Shown here one piece after another: positions 42,522 through 51,494 of a stretch of DNA of 64,000 nt (within the stretch, counting starts at the first letter, position 1; each line of letters starts with the position of its first letter). The DNA is from Metapseudomonas resinovorans DSM 21078 (GTDB lineage Bacteria; Pseudomonadota; Gammaproteobacteria; Pseudomonadales; Pseudomonadaceae): the NCBI RefSeq assembly GCF_000423545.1, contig NZ_KE384031.1:1-64000 (forward strand), given 5' to 3'. A program made the translations under genes and the position numbers. The notes below the pieces were generated by a model. It was not told the origin of the DNA. It was given only the letters and a program-made list of their open reading frames with translations, and did no database searches.

Positions 42522-43937
42522 ATGAGCGAACAGATTCCTGTCAAGAACGTCACCCCTTCCCCGGCCAAGGGCGGTGAAACCACCGACCTGTACGCCAGCC
42601 GCGAAAAAATCTACACCCGAGCCTTCACGGGCCTGTTCCGCAACCTGCGCATGGCAGGTGGCGCCTTCCTCTTCCTGCTCTACTTCGGCACTGTCTGGCT
42701 GAGCTGGAACGACCGCCAGGCCGTCTGGTGGAACCTCCCCGAGCGAAAGTTCTACATCTTCGGCGCCACCTTCTGGCCCCAGGATTTCGTCCTCCTCTCC
42801 TGGCTGCTGATCATCTGCGCCTTCGGACTGTTCTTCATCACCGTATTCGCCGGACGCGTCTGGTGCGGCTACACCTGCCCGCAGAGCGTTTGGACCTGGA
42901 TATTCATGTGGTGCGAAAAAGTCACCGAAGGTGACCGCAACCAGCGCATGAAGCTCGACAAGGCCCCCATGAGCGGCCAGAAAATCCTGCGCAAGTCTGC
43001 CAAGCATGGCCTCTGGCTGCTGATCGGCTTCGCCACCGGCATCACCTTCGTCGGTTACTTCACCCCCATCCGCGAACTGGTCTTCGAATTCTTCACGGGC
43101 GCAGCCAGTGGCTGGGCCTACTTCTGGGTGGGCTTCTTTACCCTTGCCACGTACGGCAACGCCGGCTGGCTGCGCGAGCAGGTGTGCATCTACATGTGCC
43201 CGTACGCGCGCTTCCAGAGCGTGATGTTCGACAAGGACACCCTGATCGTTTCCTACGATCCTCGTCGCGGTGAATCCCGCGGCCCGCGCAAGAAAGGCAC
43301 CGACTACAAGGCCCAGGGACTTGGTGACTGCATCGACTGCACCATGTGCGTCCAGGTCTGCCCCACCGGCATCGACATTCGTGACGGCCTGCAGATCGAA
43401 TGCATCGGCTGCGCCGCGTGCATCGACGCCTGCGACAGCATCATGGAAAAGATGAACTATCCGAAAGGACTGATCAGCTACACCACCGAGCACAACCTCA
43501 ATGGCCAGAAGACGCAGCTGATACGCCCGCGCCTGATCGGTTACGCTATTGCACTCGTCGCCATGATCGGCCTCTTCGCTTACGCCGTAGCCATTCGCTC
43601 CCTCGTAGAACTGGACGTTATCAAGGACCGCGTGTTGTTCCGCGAGAACGAGCAGGGTCGGATCGAGAACGTCTACACCCTGAAGATCATGAACAAGTCC
43701 CAGGTCGACCAGACCTTCGTCATCGACGCCGAAGGCCTTGATGGCCTGGTCTACGAGGGCAAGCGTGAAGTCCGCGCCGACGCGGGTGAAGTGCTCTCGG
43801 TACCGGTGGAGCTGTCCATCGACCCCGACCAGCTGCCGTCCAGCACCAACAAGATCCTCTTCCGCGTCCACAGCGCGGATGACCCCAGTATCAAGACCGA
43901 CGCCGACAGCCGCTTCATCGGCCCCAGCGTCCGCTAG
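42522..43937 (+). CDS. ccoG: Cytochrome oxidase accessory protein CcoG (RdxA/FixG)
   Basis: 471 residues. Inner-membrane iron-sulfur protein required for cbb3 assembly, shown in some bacteria to reduce Cu(II) to Cu(I). It has membrane helices in the first half (AGGAFLFLLYFGTVWLSW, WLLIICAFGLFFITVFAG), the FixG element VWCGYTCPQSVWTWIFMW, and two ferredoxin sites, CIDCTMCVQVCPTG and CIGCAACIDACDSI; a C-terminal Ig-like domain follows. ATG 42522 gives MSEQIPVKNV; ATG 42513 is the alternative with no better ribosome site. First gene of ccoGHIS. Confidence 0.93.
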   Translation: MSEQIPVKNVTPSPAKGGETTDLYASREKIYTRAFTGLFRNLRMAGGAFLFLLYFGTVWLSWNDRQAVWWNLPERKFYIFGATFWPQDFVLLSWLLIICAFGLFFITVFAGRVWCGYTCPQSVWTWIFMWCEKVTEGDRNQRMKLDKAPMSGQKILRKSAKHGLWLLIGFATGITFVGYFTPIRELVFEFFTGAASGWAYFWVGFFTLATYGNAGWLREQVCIYMCPYARFQSVMFDKDTLIVSYDPRRGESRGPRKKGTDYKAQGLGDCIDCTMCVQVCPTGIDIRDGLQIECIGCAACIDACDSIMEKMNYPKGLISYTTEHNLNGQKTQLIRPRLIGYAIALVAMIGLFAYAVAIRSLVELDVIKDRVLFRENEQGRIENVYTLKIMNKSQVDQTFVIDAEGLDGLVYEGKREVRADAGEVLSVPVELSIDPDQLPSSTNKILFRVHSADDPSIKTDADSRFIGPSVR

Positions 43938-43951
43938 CAAACGGAAGACCC

Positions 43952-44449
43952 ATGCAGTCCGAAACTCCCAGCCCCTGGTACAAGCAGCCCTGGCCCTGGT
44001 TCATCCTCGCCATTCTCGGCACCTCGGTGGTGCTCGGCACCACCATGCTGGTGATCGCCACCCGAAACCCACCGAGCCTGGTCTCCGACAACTATTACGA
44101 AGTCGGCAAGGGCATCAACACCTCACTGGAACGCGAGAACCTCGCCAAGCAGCTCGGCATGCAAGCCAGCCTGCAAGTGGATGAGGCCAGCGGCGAAGTC
44201 GAGCTGCAACTGGTCGGCGAAAGCCGTCCGCAGCAACTGGTGCTGAGCCTGCTCTCCCCTACTCAGCCGGAGAAGGACCGTCGCATCGTGCTCCAGCCCC
44301 AGGCTGACGGCCACTACCGCGGCCACCTGCAGGACACGGTCAACGGGCGCCGCTTCGTCGAGCTGATCGGCCAGGAGCAGGGCCAGGACTGGCGCCTGTT
44401 CGAGGAAGAAACCCTGAACAAGGGCAGTGTTATCCGCCTCGGCGAATAA
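43952..44449 (+). CDS. ccoH: FixH-family assembly protein CcoH
   Basis: 165 residues: one N-terminal membrane helix (WFILAILGTSVVLGTTMLV) and a periplasmic beta-rich domain with the typical SLVSDNYYEVGKGIN segment. FixH/CcoH is required for stable cbb3 oxidase assembly. A GGAAGA ribosome site precedes the ATG. Six bases separate its stop from ccoI. Confidence 0.9.
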   Translation: MQSETPSPWYKQPWPWFILAILGTSVVLGTTMLVIATRNPPSLVSDNYYEVGKGINTSLERENLAKQLGMQASLQVDEASGEVELQLVGESRPQQLVLSLLSPTQPEKDRRIVLQPQADGHYRGHLQDTVNGRRFVELIGQEQGQDWRLFEEETLNKGSVIRLGE

Positions 44450-44455
44450 GCGCCC

Positions 44456-46855
44456 ATGAGCGCACCACTTTCCTGCTACCACTGCGGCTTGCCGGTTCCG
44501 GCCGGCAGTCGTTTCGAGGCCCGCGTGCTGGGAGAGACGCGGGCCATGTGCTGCCCGGGTTGCCAGGCGGTAGCCGAAGCCATCGTCGCCGGCGGTCTGG
44601 AAAGCTACTACCGCCACCGCAGCGACAGCGCCCCCAACCCTGACACCCTGCCCCGCGAGCTCCCCGAGGAGCTGGCCCTCTACGACCGCGCCGAAGTCCA
44701 GCAGCCCTTCGTTCAGCACCAAGGCGAACTGAGCGAGACCTGCCTGCTGATCGAGGGCATCAGTTGCGCCGCCTGCGGCTGGCTGATCGAGAAACACCTG
44801 AAGACTTTGCCGGGCGTTGCCGAGGCCAGCCTCAACCTCTCCAACCATCGTCTGCAGGTACGTTGGTCCGACAGCCAGCTGCCGCTGAGCCGGATGCTCA
44901 AGGAGCTGCGCAAGATCGGCTATGCCGGCCACCCCTACAAAGCGGACGAAGCCGCCGAACGTCTGGCCAGCGAAAACCGCCGCGCCATGCGCCAGCTGGG
45001 CGTCGCCGGCCTGCTCTGGATGCAGGTGATGATGGCTGCCATGGCCACCTGGCCGGAGTTCAACATCGACCTGTCCCCCGAGCTGGACACCATCCTGCGC
45101 TGGGTCAGCCTGTTCCTCACCACGCCGATCGTCTTCTACTGCTGCGGTCAGTTCTTCCGCGGCGCCCTGCGCGATTTGCGCACACGCCACCTGACCATGG
45201 ACGTTTCGGTCTCCCTGGCCATCGGCGGTGCCTATGTCGCCGGCATCTGGTCCACCGTCACCGGCGTGGGCGAGCTCTACTTCGACGCCGTGGGCATGTT
45301 CGCCCTGTTCCTCCTCGCCGGCCGCTACCTGGAACGCCGAGCGCGTGAACGCACGGCCGCCGCCACCGCGCAATTGGTCAACCTGCTGCCGGCTTCCTGC
45401 CTGCGCCTGGATGCGACCGGGCACAGCGAGCGAATCCTGCTAAGCGAACTGAAGGTCGGTAACCGCGTCCTGGTGCCGCCGGGCGCATTGATGCCGGCTG
45501 ACGGCCAGATTCTCACCGGCCAGTCCAGCGTCGACGAGTCCCTGCTTACCGGCGAATACCTGCCCCACCCACGTGGCGAAGGCGATACCGTCACGGCCGG
45601 CACCCTCAACGTCGAAGGCCCGCTGACCATCGAAGTCCAGGCGCTGGGTGACGACACCCGCCTCTCCGCCATCGTGCGCCTGCTGGAGCGCGCCCAGGCG
45701 GACAAGCCGCGTCTGGCCGAGCTCGCGGACAAGGTCGCCCAGTGGTTCCTGCTGATCGTCCTCGCTGCTGCCGCCATCGTCGGCGCCATCTGGTGGCAGA
45801 TCGACCCGGACCGCGCGTTCTGGGTCGTGCTCTCCCTGCTGGTCGCCACCTGCCCCTGCGCCCTGGCCCTGGCCACCCCCACCGCCCTGACCACCGCCAC
45901 CGGCAGCCTGCACAAGCTCGGTCTGCTGCTGACCCGCGGACATGTGCTGGAAGGCCTGAACCAGATCGACACAGTGATTTTTGACAAGACCGGCACCCTC
46001 ACGGAAGGCCGTCTGACGCTTAGCGCCATCCACCCCTTGGGCGCGATGGATCGCGATACCTGCCTGGGCCTGGCCGCCGCCCTCGAGAGCCGCTCCGAAC
46101 ACCCGATCGCGCGTGCCTTCGGCCGCGCCCCACAAGCGGCCGATCAGGTCTCAAGCGTGCCTGGCCGAGGCCTGGAAGGCCGGGTTGGCGAGCACCTGCT
46201 GCGCATCGGCCAGCCCGGCTTCGTCGCCGAACTCAGCGGCCAGCCGGTACCCAGCATTCCTGGCGACCAGGGCCAGTGGCTGCTGCTGGGGGATGAACAA
46301 GGACCGCTGGCCTGGTTTGTCCTCGACGACCGCCTGCGGGAAGACGCCCCGGCCCTGCTCGATGACTGCCGCGAACGCGGCTGGAAGCTCCTGCTGCTGT
46401 CAGGCGACAGCTCACCCATGGTTGCTGGCATTGCCCAACAACTCGGCATCGACGACGCCCGTGGCGGCCTCACGCCGGATGCCAAGCTGGAAGTGTTGCG
46501 CCATCTCCACCAGCAGGGCCACAAGGTCCTGATGCTGGGCGACGGCGTCAACGACGTACCGGTGCTGGCCGGCGCCGACATCAGCGTCGCCATGGGCAGC
46601 GCCACCGACCTGGCCAAGACCAGCGCCGATGCCGTGCTCTTGTCCAATCGCCTCGACAGCCTGGTGCAGGCGTTCGCTCTGGCCCGCCGGACCCGCCGCA
46701 TCATCATCGAGAACCTGGCCTGGGCGACCCTGTACAATGGCCTGGTGCTGCCCTTCGCCGCCCTCGGCTGGATCACCCCGCTCTGGGCCGCATTCGGCAT
46801 GTCGGTCAGCTCGCTTCTGGTGGTAATCAACGCCTTGCGCCTGGCCCGCACCTGA
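44456..46855 (+). CDS. ccoI: Copper-exporting P1B-type ATPase CcoI (FixI/CopA2 type)
   Basis: 799 residues. It delivers copper across the inner membrane for the haem-copper centre of cbb3 oxidase. The N-terminus has a Cys-rich CYHCGLPVP...CCPGCQAVAEA module, then an HMA domain with GISCAACGWLIEK (CxxC). The transmembrane CPC motif is in ATCPCALALATPTAL, the phosphorylation site in IFDKTGTLTEG, and the hinge in MLGDGVNDVPVL. The CcoI/CopA2 class exports slowly and serves assembly rather than detoxification. Located in ccoGHIS immediately downstream of both oxidase operons. Confidence 0.94.
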   Translation: MSAPLSCYHCGLPVPAGSRFEARVLGETRAMCCPGCQAVAEAIVAGGLESYYRHRSDSAPNPDTLPRELPEELALYDRAEVQQPFVQHQGELSETCLLIEGISCAACGWLIEKHLKTLPGVAEASLNLSNHRLQVRWSDSQLPLSRMLKELRKIGYAGHPYKADEAAERLASENRRAMRQLGVAGLLWMQVMMAAMATWPEFNIDLSPELDTILRWVSLFLTTPIVFYCCGQFFRGALRDLRTRHLTMDVSVSLAIGGAYVAGIWSTVTGVGELYFDAVGMFALFLLAGRYLERRARERTAAATAQLVNLLPASCLRLDATGHSERILLSELKVGNRVLVPPGALMPADGQILTGQSSVDESLLTGEYLPHPRGEGDTVTAGTLNVEGPLTIEVQALGDDTRLSAIVRLLERAQADKPRLAELADKVAQWFLLIVLAAAAIVGAIWWQIDPDRAFWVVLSLLVATCPCALALATPTALTTATGSLHKLGLLLTRGHVLEGLNQIDTVIFDKTGTLTEGRLTLSAIHPLGAMDRDTCLGLAAALESRSEHPIARAFGRAPQAADQVSSVPGRGLEGRVGEHLLRIGQPGFVAELSGQPVPSIPGDQGQWLLLGDEQGPLAWFVLDDRLREDAPALLDDCRERGWKLLLLSGDSSPMVAGIAQQLGIDDARGGLTPDAKLEVLRHLHQQGHKVLMLGDGVNDVPVLAGADISVAMGSATDLAKTSADAVLLSNRLDSLVQAFALARRTRRIIIENLAWATLYNGLVLPFAALGWITPLWAAFGMSVSSLLVVINALRLART

Positions 46856-46882
46856 GCCACGCATTTTCAATCGGAGCCCCTG

Positions 46883-47104
46883 ATGCCAGCGCTTTACATA
46901 CTGATTCCGGTCGCCATCGGCCTGGTCGGTTTCGCCATCTGGCTGTTCTTCTGGGCCGTGGACAGCGGCCAGTACGACGACCTGGACGGGCCGGCCCACA
47001 GCATCCTCTTCGATGACGAGGACCCCAAGCACAAGGCTGGCATCGCCGAAGCCGAGGGCAACAACAAGGACAAACAGGACGAGCAGGACGAGCCCCGTGG
47101 CTGA
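46883..47104 (+). CDS. ccoS: cbb3 oxidase assembly protein CcoS
   Basis: 73 residues: one membrane helix (LYILIPVAIGLVGFAIWLFFW) followed by the family motif AVDSGQYDDLDGPAHSILFDDE. CcoS is needed for cofactor insertion into cbb3 oxidase. The C-terminus is unusually long and charged (NNKDKQDEQDE). Its end overlaps the GTG start of the next gene by 8 bp. Confidence 0.92.
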   Translation: MPALYILIPVAIGLVGFAIWLFFWAVDSGQYDDLDGPAHSILFDDEDPKHKAGIAEAEGNNKDKQDEQDEPRG

Positions 47105-47828
47105 ACTTGCTCCTCTGCTGCTTTCTGCCCTGATCCTCGGCCTGCTCGGAGGCGGCCATTGCCTCGGCATGTGTGGTGGCCTGATGGGCGCCCTGACCCT
47201 GGCCATCCCCCCTGAACAACGCGCCCGGCGCCTGCGCCTGCTGCTGGCCTACAACCTCGGTCGCATCCTCAGCTACGCCCTCGCTGGCCTGCTCATCGGC
47301 CTCGCCGGCTGGGCCATTGCCAGCAGCCCGGCAGCCATGGCCCTGCGCGTGGTGGCGGCGCTGCTGCTGATCTGCATGGGCCTCTACCTGGCGGGTTGGT
47401 GGAGCGGCCTGACCCGCATCGAAGCACTGGGACAGGGCCTCTGGCGCCACATCCAGCCGGCAGCGCGCAAGCTGCTGCCGGTTTCCAGCCTGCCCCGCGC
47501 CCTGCTGCTGGGCGGACTCTGGGGCTGGCTGCCCTGCGGCCTGGTCTACAGCACCCTACTCTGGGCCGCCAGCCAAGGTTCGGCCGCCGACAGCGCATTG
47601 CTGATGCTTGCCTTCGGCCTCGGGACCCTGCCCGTGTTGATCGCTACCGGCCTCGCCGCCGAGCGTCTGACCGCACTGCTGCGCAAGCGCGGCGTGCGTG
47701 TCGCCGGTGGCATGCTGGTAGTCCTGTTCGGTCTCTGGACTCTGCCCGGCCCCCACCAGGCGTGGCTGATGGGTCACGGTGGACACGACAGCAGTGCCGC
47801 CACCAGCGAGCATCAACACAGCCACTAA
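47097..47828 (+). CDS. TauE/SafE (UreH-like) membrane protein with a His-rich tail
   Basis: 243 residues with about six membrane helices; the start GGGHCLGMCGGLMGALTLAI (Cys- and His-containing) and LPCGLVYSTLLWAASQG are typical of the UreH-like/SafE group found next to cco assembly genes. The C-terminus is His-rich: HGGHDSSAATSEHQHSH, a likely metal-binding tail. A copper or nickel transport role linked to oxidase assembly is plausible; sulfite export, the family's database name, is doubtful here. The GTG start at 47097 overlaps ccoS; no internal ATG gives the conserved N-terminus. Confidence 0.82.
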   Translation: MAELAPLLLSALILGLLGGGHCLGMCGGLMGALTLAIPPEQRARRLRLLLAYNLGRILSYALAGLLIGLAGWAIASSPAAMALRVVAALLLICMGLYLAGWWSGLTRIEALGQGLWRHIQPAARKLLPVSSLPRALLLGGLWGWLPCGLVYSTLLWAASQGSAADSALLMLAFGLGTLPVLIATGLAAERLTALLRKRGVRVAGGMLVVLFGLWTLPGPHQAWLMGHGGHDSSAATSEHQHSH

Positions 47829-47833
47829 ACGGC

Positions 47834-47875
47834 TTGATACAAATCAAGATCGCTCAAGCGGGTGCCCCATAGACT
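47834..47875 (+). promoter_or_regulatory. Anr/FNR box and -10 of hemN
   Basis: TTGATACAAATCAA (47834-47847) is a perfect TTGAT-N4-ATCAA site starting 5 bp after the preceding stop codon. TAGACT (47870-47875) is placed so that transcription would start near 47882 with the box centred at -41.5, the class-II arrangement. hemN should be induced at low oxygen. Confidence 0.9.
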
Positions 47876-47909
47876 CCCTGGCACTGATATCCGAACCGGG
47901 GACACCTGC

Positions 47910-49292
47910 ATGCTCGACAACATTCGCTGGGACGCGGGCCTGATCCACCGCTACGACACTCCAGGCCCCCGCTACACCTCCTACCCCACCGCCGTGCAAT
48001 TCACCCACCGGGTAGGCTCCTTCGACATGCTTCATGCCCTGCGTGACAGTCGCAAGGCCCGTCGCCCCCTGTCGCTTTACGTCCATGTGCCGTTCTGCGC
48101 GAACATCTGCTACTACTGCGCCTGCAACAAGGTCATCACCAAGGATCGCGGCCGCGCTCTGCCCTATCTGGAACACCTGGAGCGGGAAATCGAACTGCTG
48201 GCCTGCCACCTTGATCCGCAGCAGAGAGTTGAGCAACTGCACTTCGGGGGCGGCACCCCGACCTTTCTCAGCCATGACGAACTGCGCCGGCTCATGGGTC
48301 ATCTGCGCAAGCACTTCAGCCTGCTGGACGACGACTCGGGGGACTACGGTATCGAAATCGATCCGCGCGAGGCCGACTGGTCCACCATGGGCCTGCTCCG
48401 TGAACTGGGCTTCAACCGCGTCAGCCTTGGCGTGCAGGACCTGGACCCCGCCGTGCAACGCGCCGTCAACCGCCTGCAGAGCCTGGAGGAAACCCGCGCC
48501 ATCGTTGAAGCCGCGCGTACCTTGCAGTACCGCTCACTGAACCTCGACCTGATCTACGGCCTGCCCAAGCAGAACCCGGAGAGCTTCGCCCGCACTGTGG
48601 ACGAAGTCATCGCCCTGCAACCGGACCGGCTTTCGGTGTTCAACTACGCCCACCTGCCGGATCGTTTCATGCCGCAACGGCGGATTCGCAGCGAAGACCT
48701 GCCCAGCCCTGGGCAAAAGCTGGAAATGCTCCAGCGCAGCATCGAGCAGTTGAGCGCTGCCGGGTACCGCTACATCGGCATGGATCACTTCGCCTTGCCC
48801 GACGACGATCTCGCCATCGCCCAGGAAGACGGCAGCCTGCAACGCAACTTCCAGGGGTACACCACCCACGGCCATTGCGACCTGATTGGTCTGGGCGTAT
48901 CGGCCATCAGCCAGATCGGCGACCTCTACTGCCAGAACACGGTGCAGCTCAACGACTACCAGGGTGCGCTGGGGCAAGACCTGCTGGCTATCAATCGGGG
49001 GCTGATGTGCGACGAGGACGACCGCATCCGCAGAGCGGTGATCCAGCAACTGATCTGCGCCTTCGAGCTGGATTTCGCGAGCATCGAAACCCGTTTCAAC
49101 ATCGAATTTCGCGGCTACTTCGCTGACATCTGGCCGCAATTGCAGCAAATGAGCGAGGATCGCCTGATCGACCTCAGCGACGGCCGCATCGACGTTCTGC
49201 CTGCTGGGCGCCTGCTGGTGCGCTCGTTGTGCATGCTCTTCGACAACTACCTGGCGGGGCAGAACCAGCAACGATTCTCCCGCGTCATCTGA
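47910..49292 (+). CDS. hemN: Oxygen-independent coproporphyrinogen III oxidase
   Basis: 460 residues, radical-SAM enzyme that decarboxylates coproporphyrinogen III to protoporphyrinogen IX without oxygen, supplying haem for the anaerobic respiratory chain. The cluster motif is HVPFCANICYYCACNKV (CxxxCxxC plus C), followed by the GGGTPTFLS SAM-binding strand and the HemN C-terminal domain. The upstream frame starts within the Anr promoter, so ATG 47910 (MLDNIRWDAGLIHRYD, behind GGGGA) is the right start. Its own Anr box separates it from the cco assembly operon. Confidence 0.95.
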   Translation: MLDNIRWDAGLIHRYDTPGPRYTSYPTAVQFTHRVGSFDMLHALRDSRKARRPLSLYVHVPFCANICYYCACNKVITKDRGRALPYLEHLEREIELLACHLDPQQRVEQLHFGGGTPTFLSHDELRRLMGHLRKHFSLLDDDSGDYGIEIDPREADWSTMGLLRELGFNRVSLGVQDLDPAVQRAVNRLQSLEETRAIVEAARTLQYRSLNLDLIYGLPKQNPESFARTVDEVIALQPDRLSVFNYAHLPDRFMPQRRIRSEDLPSPGQKLEMLQRSIEQLSAAGYRYIGMDHFALPDDDLAIAQEDGSLQRNFQGYTTHGHCDLIGLGVSAISQIGDLYCQNTVQLNDYQGALGQDLLAINRGLMCDEDDRIRRAVIQQLICAFELDFASIETRFNIEFRGYFADIWPQLQQMSEDRLIDLSDGRIDVLPAGRLLVRSLCMLFDNYLAGQNQQRFSRVI

Positions 49293-49299
49293 AATCGGC

Positions 49300-49749
49300 T
49301 CAGGCGGCGAGCAACTGGTTCAGCTCCACCGCCTGCTCCTCACTGAGATTCGACTCACGAACCAGCTTGGCGAGATTCAGGTTGGCGCTGCTCAGGGCCC
49401 CTTGCAACGACGTAAGCTGATTGCGTACTGCCTCCAGACGCTGGGCGCGGGTTTCATCGTCCAGGCTCCGGTCGGCCGCGATGGCATCCAGTTCGGCCTT
49501 CCGCTCGGCAATCTGCGCCTTGAGGGCGCGGATCATCTTCAGGAGCTCCTTGATGCCATCCGGCAGGCTGCTCTTGTCGATGTCGTCATTCTTCTGCGGC
49601 TCGCCGGGCTTGCCGAGGTTCGACAGGCTGACGCGAATCCCTTGTCGCACGGCATGCATGTCCACCGGGGCCTCATCCTGCCGTGCGACCTGTCGCCGCA
49701 CCGACTCCGCCACCCGAGAAACCGCGCTATTCGTGTCCACGCGCAACAT
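49300..49749 (-). CDS. Conserved hypothetical coiled-coil protein beside anr
   Basis: 149 residues, soluble. The N-terminus MLRVDTNSAVSRVAESVRRQ is followed by a disordered region and long helices (LPDGIKELLKMIRALKAQIA, RAQRLEAVRNQLTSLQGALS) that should form a coiled coil. No enzyme motif is visible. The hemN-unknown-anr order is what I remember from P. aeruginosa (PA1544-PA1546), so the gene is conserved in place. AAGGAG precedes ATG 49749; convergent with hemN (stops 8 bp apart) and divergent from anr. Function unknown. Confidence 0.8.
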   Translation of the reverse strand: MLRVDTNSAVSRVAESVRRQVARQDEAPVDMHAVRQGIRVSLSNLGKPGEPQKNDDIDKSSLPDGIKELLKMIRALKAQIAERKAELDAIAADRSLDDETRAQRLEAVRNQLTSLQGALSSANLNLAKLVRESNLSEEQAVELNQLLAA

Positions 49750-49895
49750 AGGCCGCTCCTTGCCTGAATACCGCCCGGATATCGACCATTGCCGGCAAAA
49801 CTTGAGCAACAAGTCAGATAGGCTTTTTCTGGCCGTTGCCTACACCCTGCGTTACCCTTACGAGCATTGTGTGTATGCCTCGCAAGGAATGGTTC

Positions 49896-50630
49896 ATGTC
49901 CGAAATCATCAAGGTGCGCAACGTACCCCAGGCCCACTGCAAGGACTGCAGCCTGGCCGCCCTTTGTCTGCCCCTGTCGCTGAACATGGAGGACATGGAC
50001 GCGCTGGACGACATCGTCAAACGCGGCCGCCCGCTGAAGAAAGGCGAACTCCTCTTCCGTCAGGGCGATACCTTCGGCTCGGTCTTCGCAGTACGCTCCG
50101 GCGCCCTCAAGACCTTCACCGTTACTGACACTGGCGAAGAGCAGATCACCGGCTTCCACCTGCCCAGCGAACTGGTAGGCCTTTCCGGCATGGACACCGA
50201 GCTCTACCCGGTTTCTGCCCAAGCCCTGGAAACCACCTCGGTGTGCGAAATTCCCTTCGAGCGCCTGGACGAACTCTCGGTCCAGCTGCCGCAGTTACGT
50301 CGTCAGTTGATGCGCGTGATGAGCCGCGAGATCCGCGACGACCAGCAGATGATGCTGCTGCTGTCCAAGAAAACCGCCGACGAGCGCATCGCCACCTTCC
50401 TGGTCAACCTCTCCGCACGCTTCCGCGCCCGCGGCTTCTCGGCCAACCAGTTCCGCCTGGCCATGTCGCGCAATGAAATCGGTAATTACCTGGGCTTGGC
50501 TGTAGAAACCGTCTCCCGCGTCTTCACCCGTTTCCAGCAGGCCAACCTGATTGCCGCCGAAGGCAAGGAAGTGCACATTCTCGACCCCATCGAACTCTGC
50601 GCCATGGCAGGCGGGAGCATCGAAAGCTGA
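49896..50630 (+). CDS. anr: Anaerobic regulator Anr (FNR homologue)
   Basis: 244 residues. Oxygen-sensing CRP/FNR transcription factor that binds TTGAT-N4-ATCAA sites when its [4Fe-4S] cluster is intact. The N-terminal cluster ligands lie in [15 protein letters not shown] (C15, C18, C24) and a fourth Cys in [13 protein letters not shown] cNMP-fold domain ([20 protein letters not shown]) and a helix-turn-helix with [21 protein letters not shown] follow. AAGGA lies 7 bases before ATG 49896. Two perfect target sites in this window precede ccoN and hemN. Confidence 0.97.
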   Translation: MSEIIKVRNVPQAHCKDCSLAALCLPLSLNMEDMDALDDIVKRGRPLKKGELLFRQGDTFGSVFAVRSGALKTFTVTDTGEEQITGFHLPSELVGLSGMDTELYPVSAQALETTSVCEIPFERLDELSVQLPQLRRQLMRVMSREIRDDQQMMLLLSKKTADERIATFLVNLSARFRARGFSANQFRLAMSRNEIGNYLGLAVETVSRVFTRFQQANLIAAEGKEVHILDPIELCAMAGGSIES

Positions 50631-50698
50631 TCCCCCGCAGACCTGCCGGCCTGGCAGGTCCGCCTGTCCCACCCTGCCCTTCCCATCAGGCATTGACG

Positions 50699-51247
50699 AT
50701 GATCTTCGACGACTTTTCCATCAAGACACTGATCCGCCCTGTCCCTGACTTCCCCAAACCCGGTGTGGTATTCCGCGACATCACGCCCCTGTTCCAGTCG
50801 CCCCGCGCCCTGCGCCTGGTGGCCGACAGTTTTATCCAGCGTTATGTCGAGGCCGACTTCAGCCACATCGGCGCCATGGACGCCCGCGGCTTCCTGATTG
50901 GCTCGATCATCGCCTACGAACTCAACAAGCCGCTGGTGCTCTTCCGCAAGCAGGGCAAGCTCCCGGCGGACGTGCTCTCCGAGCCTTACCAGACCGAATA
51001 CGGCGAAGCCTTTCTTGAAGTCCACAGCGACAGCCTGTGCGACGGCGACAAGGTGCTGATTTTCGATGACCTGATCGCCACGGGCGGCACCCTGCTGGCT
51101 GCCACCCGGCTGGTCCGGCGCATGGGCGCCAGCGTGTTCGAGGCTGCAGCCATCATCGACCTGCCCGAACTGGGCGGCTCCGAGCGCCTTGCCGACGCTG
51201 GGATCCCCACCTTCGCCCTCACCGCCTTCGCACTCGACGAGCGCTGA
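50699..51247 (+). CDS. apt: Adenine phosphoribosyltransferase
   Basis: 182 residues, the usual length. Salvages adenine to AMP with PRPP. The type-I PRTase motif is [36 protein letters not shown] is the Apt-specific flexible segment, and [10 protein letters not shown] a substrate loop. ATG 50699 matches the family N-terminus [20 protein letters not shown]; the ATG two codons earlier is unlikely. Downstream is a GGGCGGG/CCCGCCC inverted repeat (51253-51280) without a T tract. Confidence 0.95.
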   Translation: MIFDDFSIKTLIRPVPDFPKPGVVFRDITPLFQSPRALRLVADSFIQRYVEADFSHIGAMDARGFLIGSIIAYELNKPLVLFRKQGKLPADVLSEPYQTEYGEAFLEVHSDSLCDGDKVLIFDDLIATGGTLLAATRLVRRMGASVFEAAAIIDLPELGGSERLADAGIPTFALTAFALDER

Positions 51248-51494
51248 GAGACGGGCGGGGCCGTGCCAGCGGACCCGCCCCAACCGAAGCACGGCTGACC
51301 CACCCGGGTTACACCCCCTCCGACTGACGTTACCCCTCGCCCCAGCCCACGCCGCGATCACCCGCCGAAAGTTGGCGGCCAGCCCCTCGCGCCGCCCCGC
51401 ACGATCCTCAATAGTTACATCGACTGATGGCACGGTTGCCGTGCCCACCGATAACAACGAATGGACGGCTCGCAGAGCCCGAGAGGATCCCCGC

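Noticed and set aside
41301-43940. 879-codon open frame antisense to ccoP-ccoG
   Set aside because: Shadow of strongly biased coding DNA; no recognisable domain and no start signal. The same holds for 17181-18875 (antisense acnA), 59467-61140 and 14084-16009.
51253-51280. Terminator after apt
   Set aside because: A 7-bp GGGCGGG/CCCGCCC stem with a long loop and no T tract is too weak to call.
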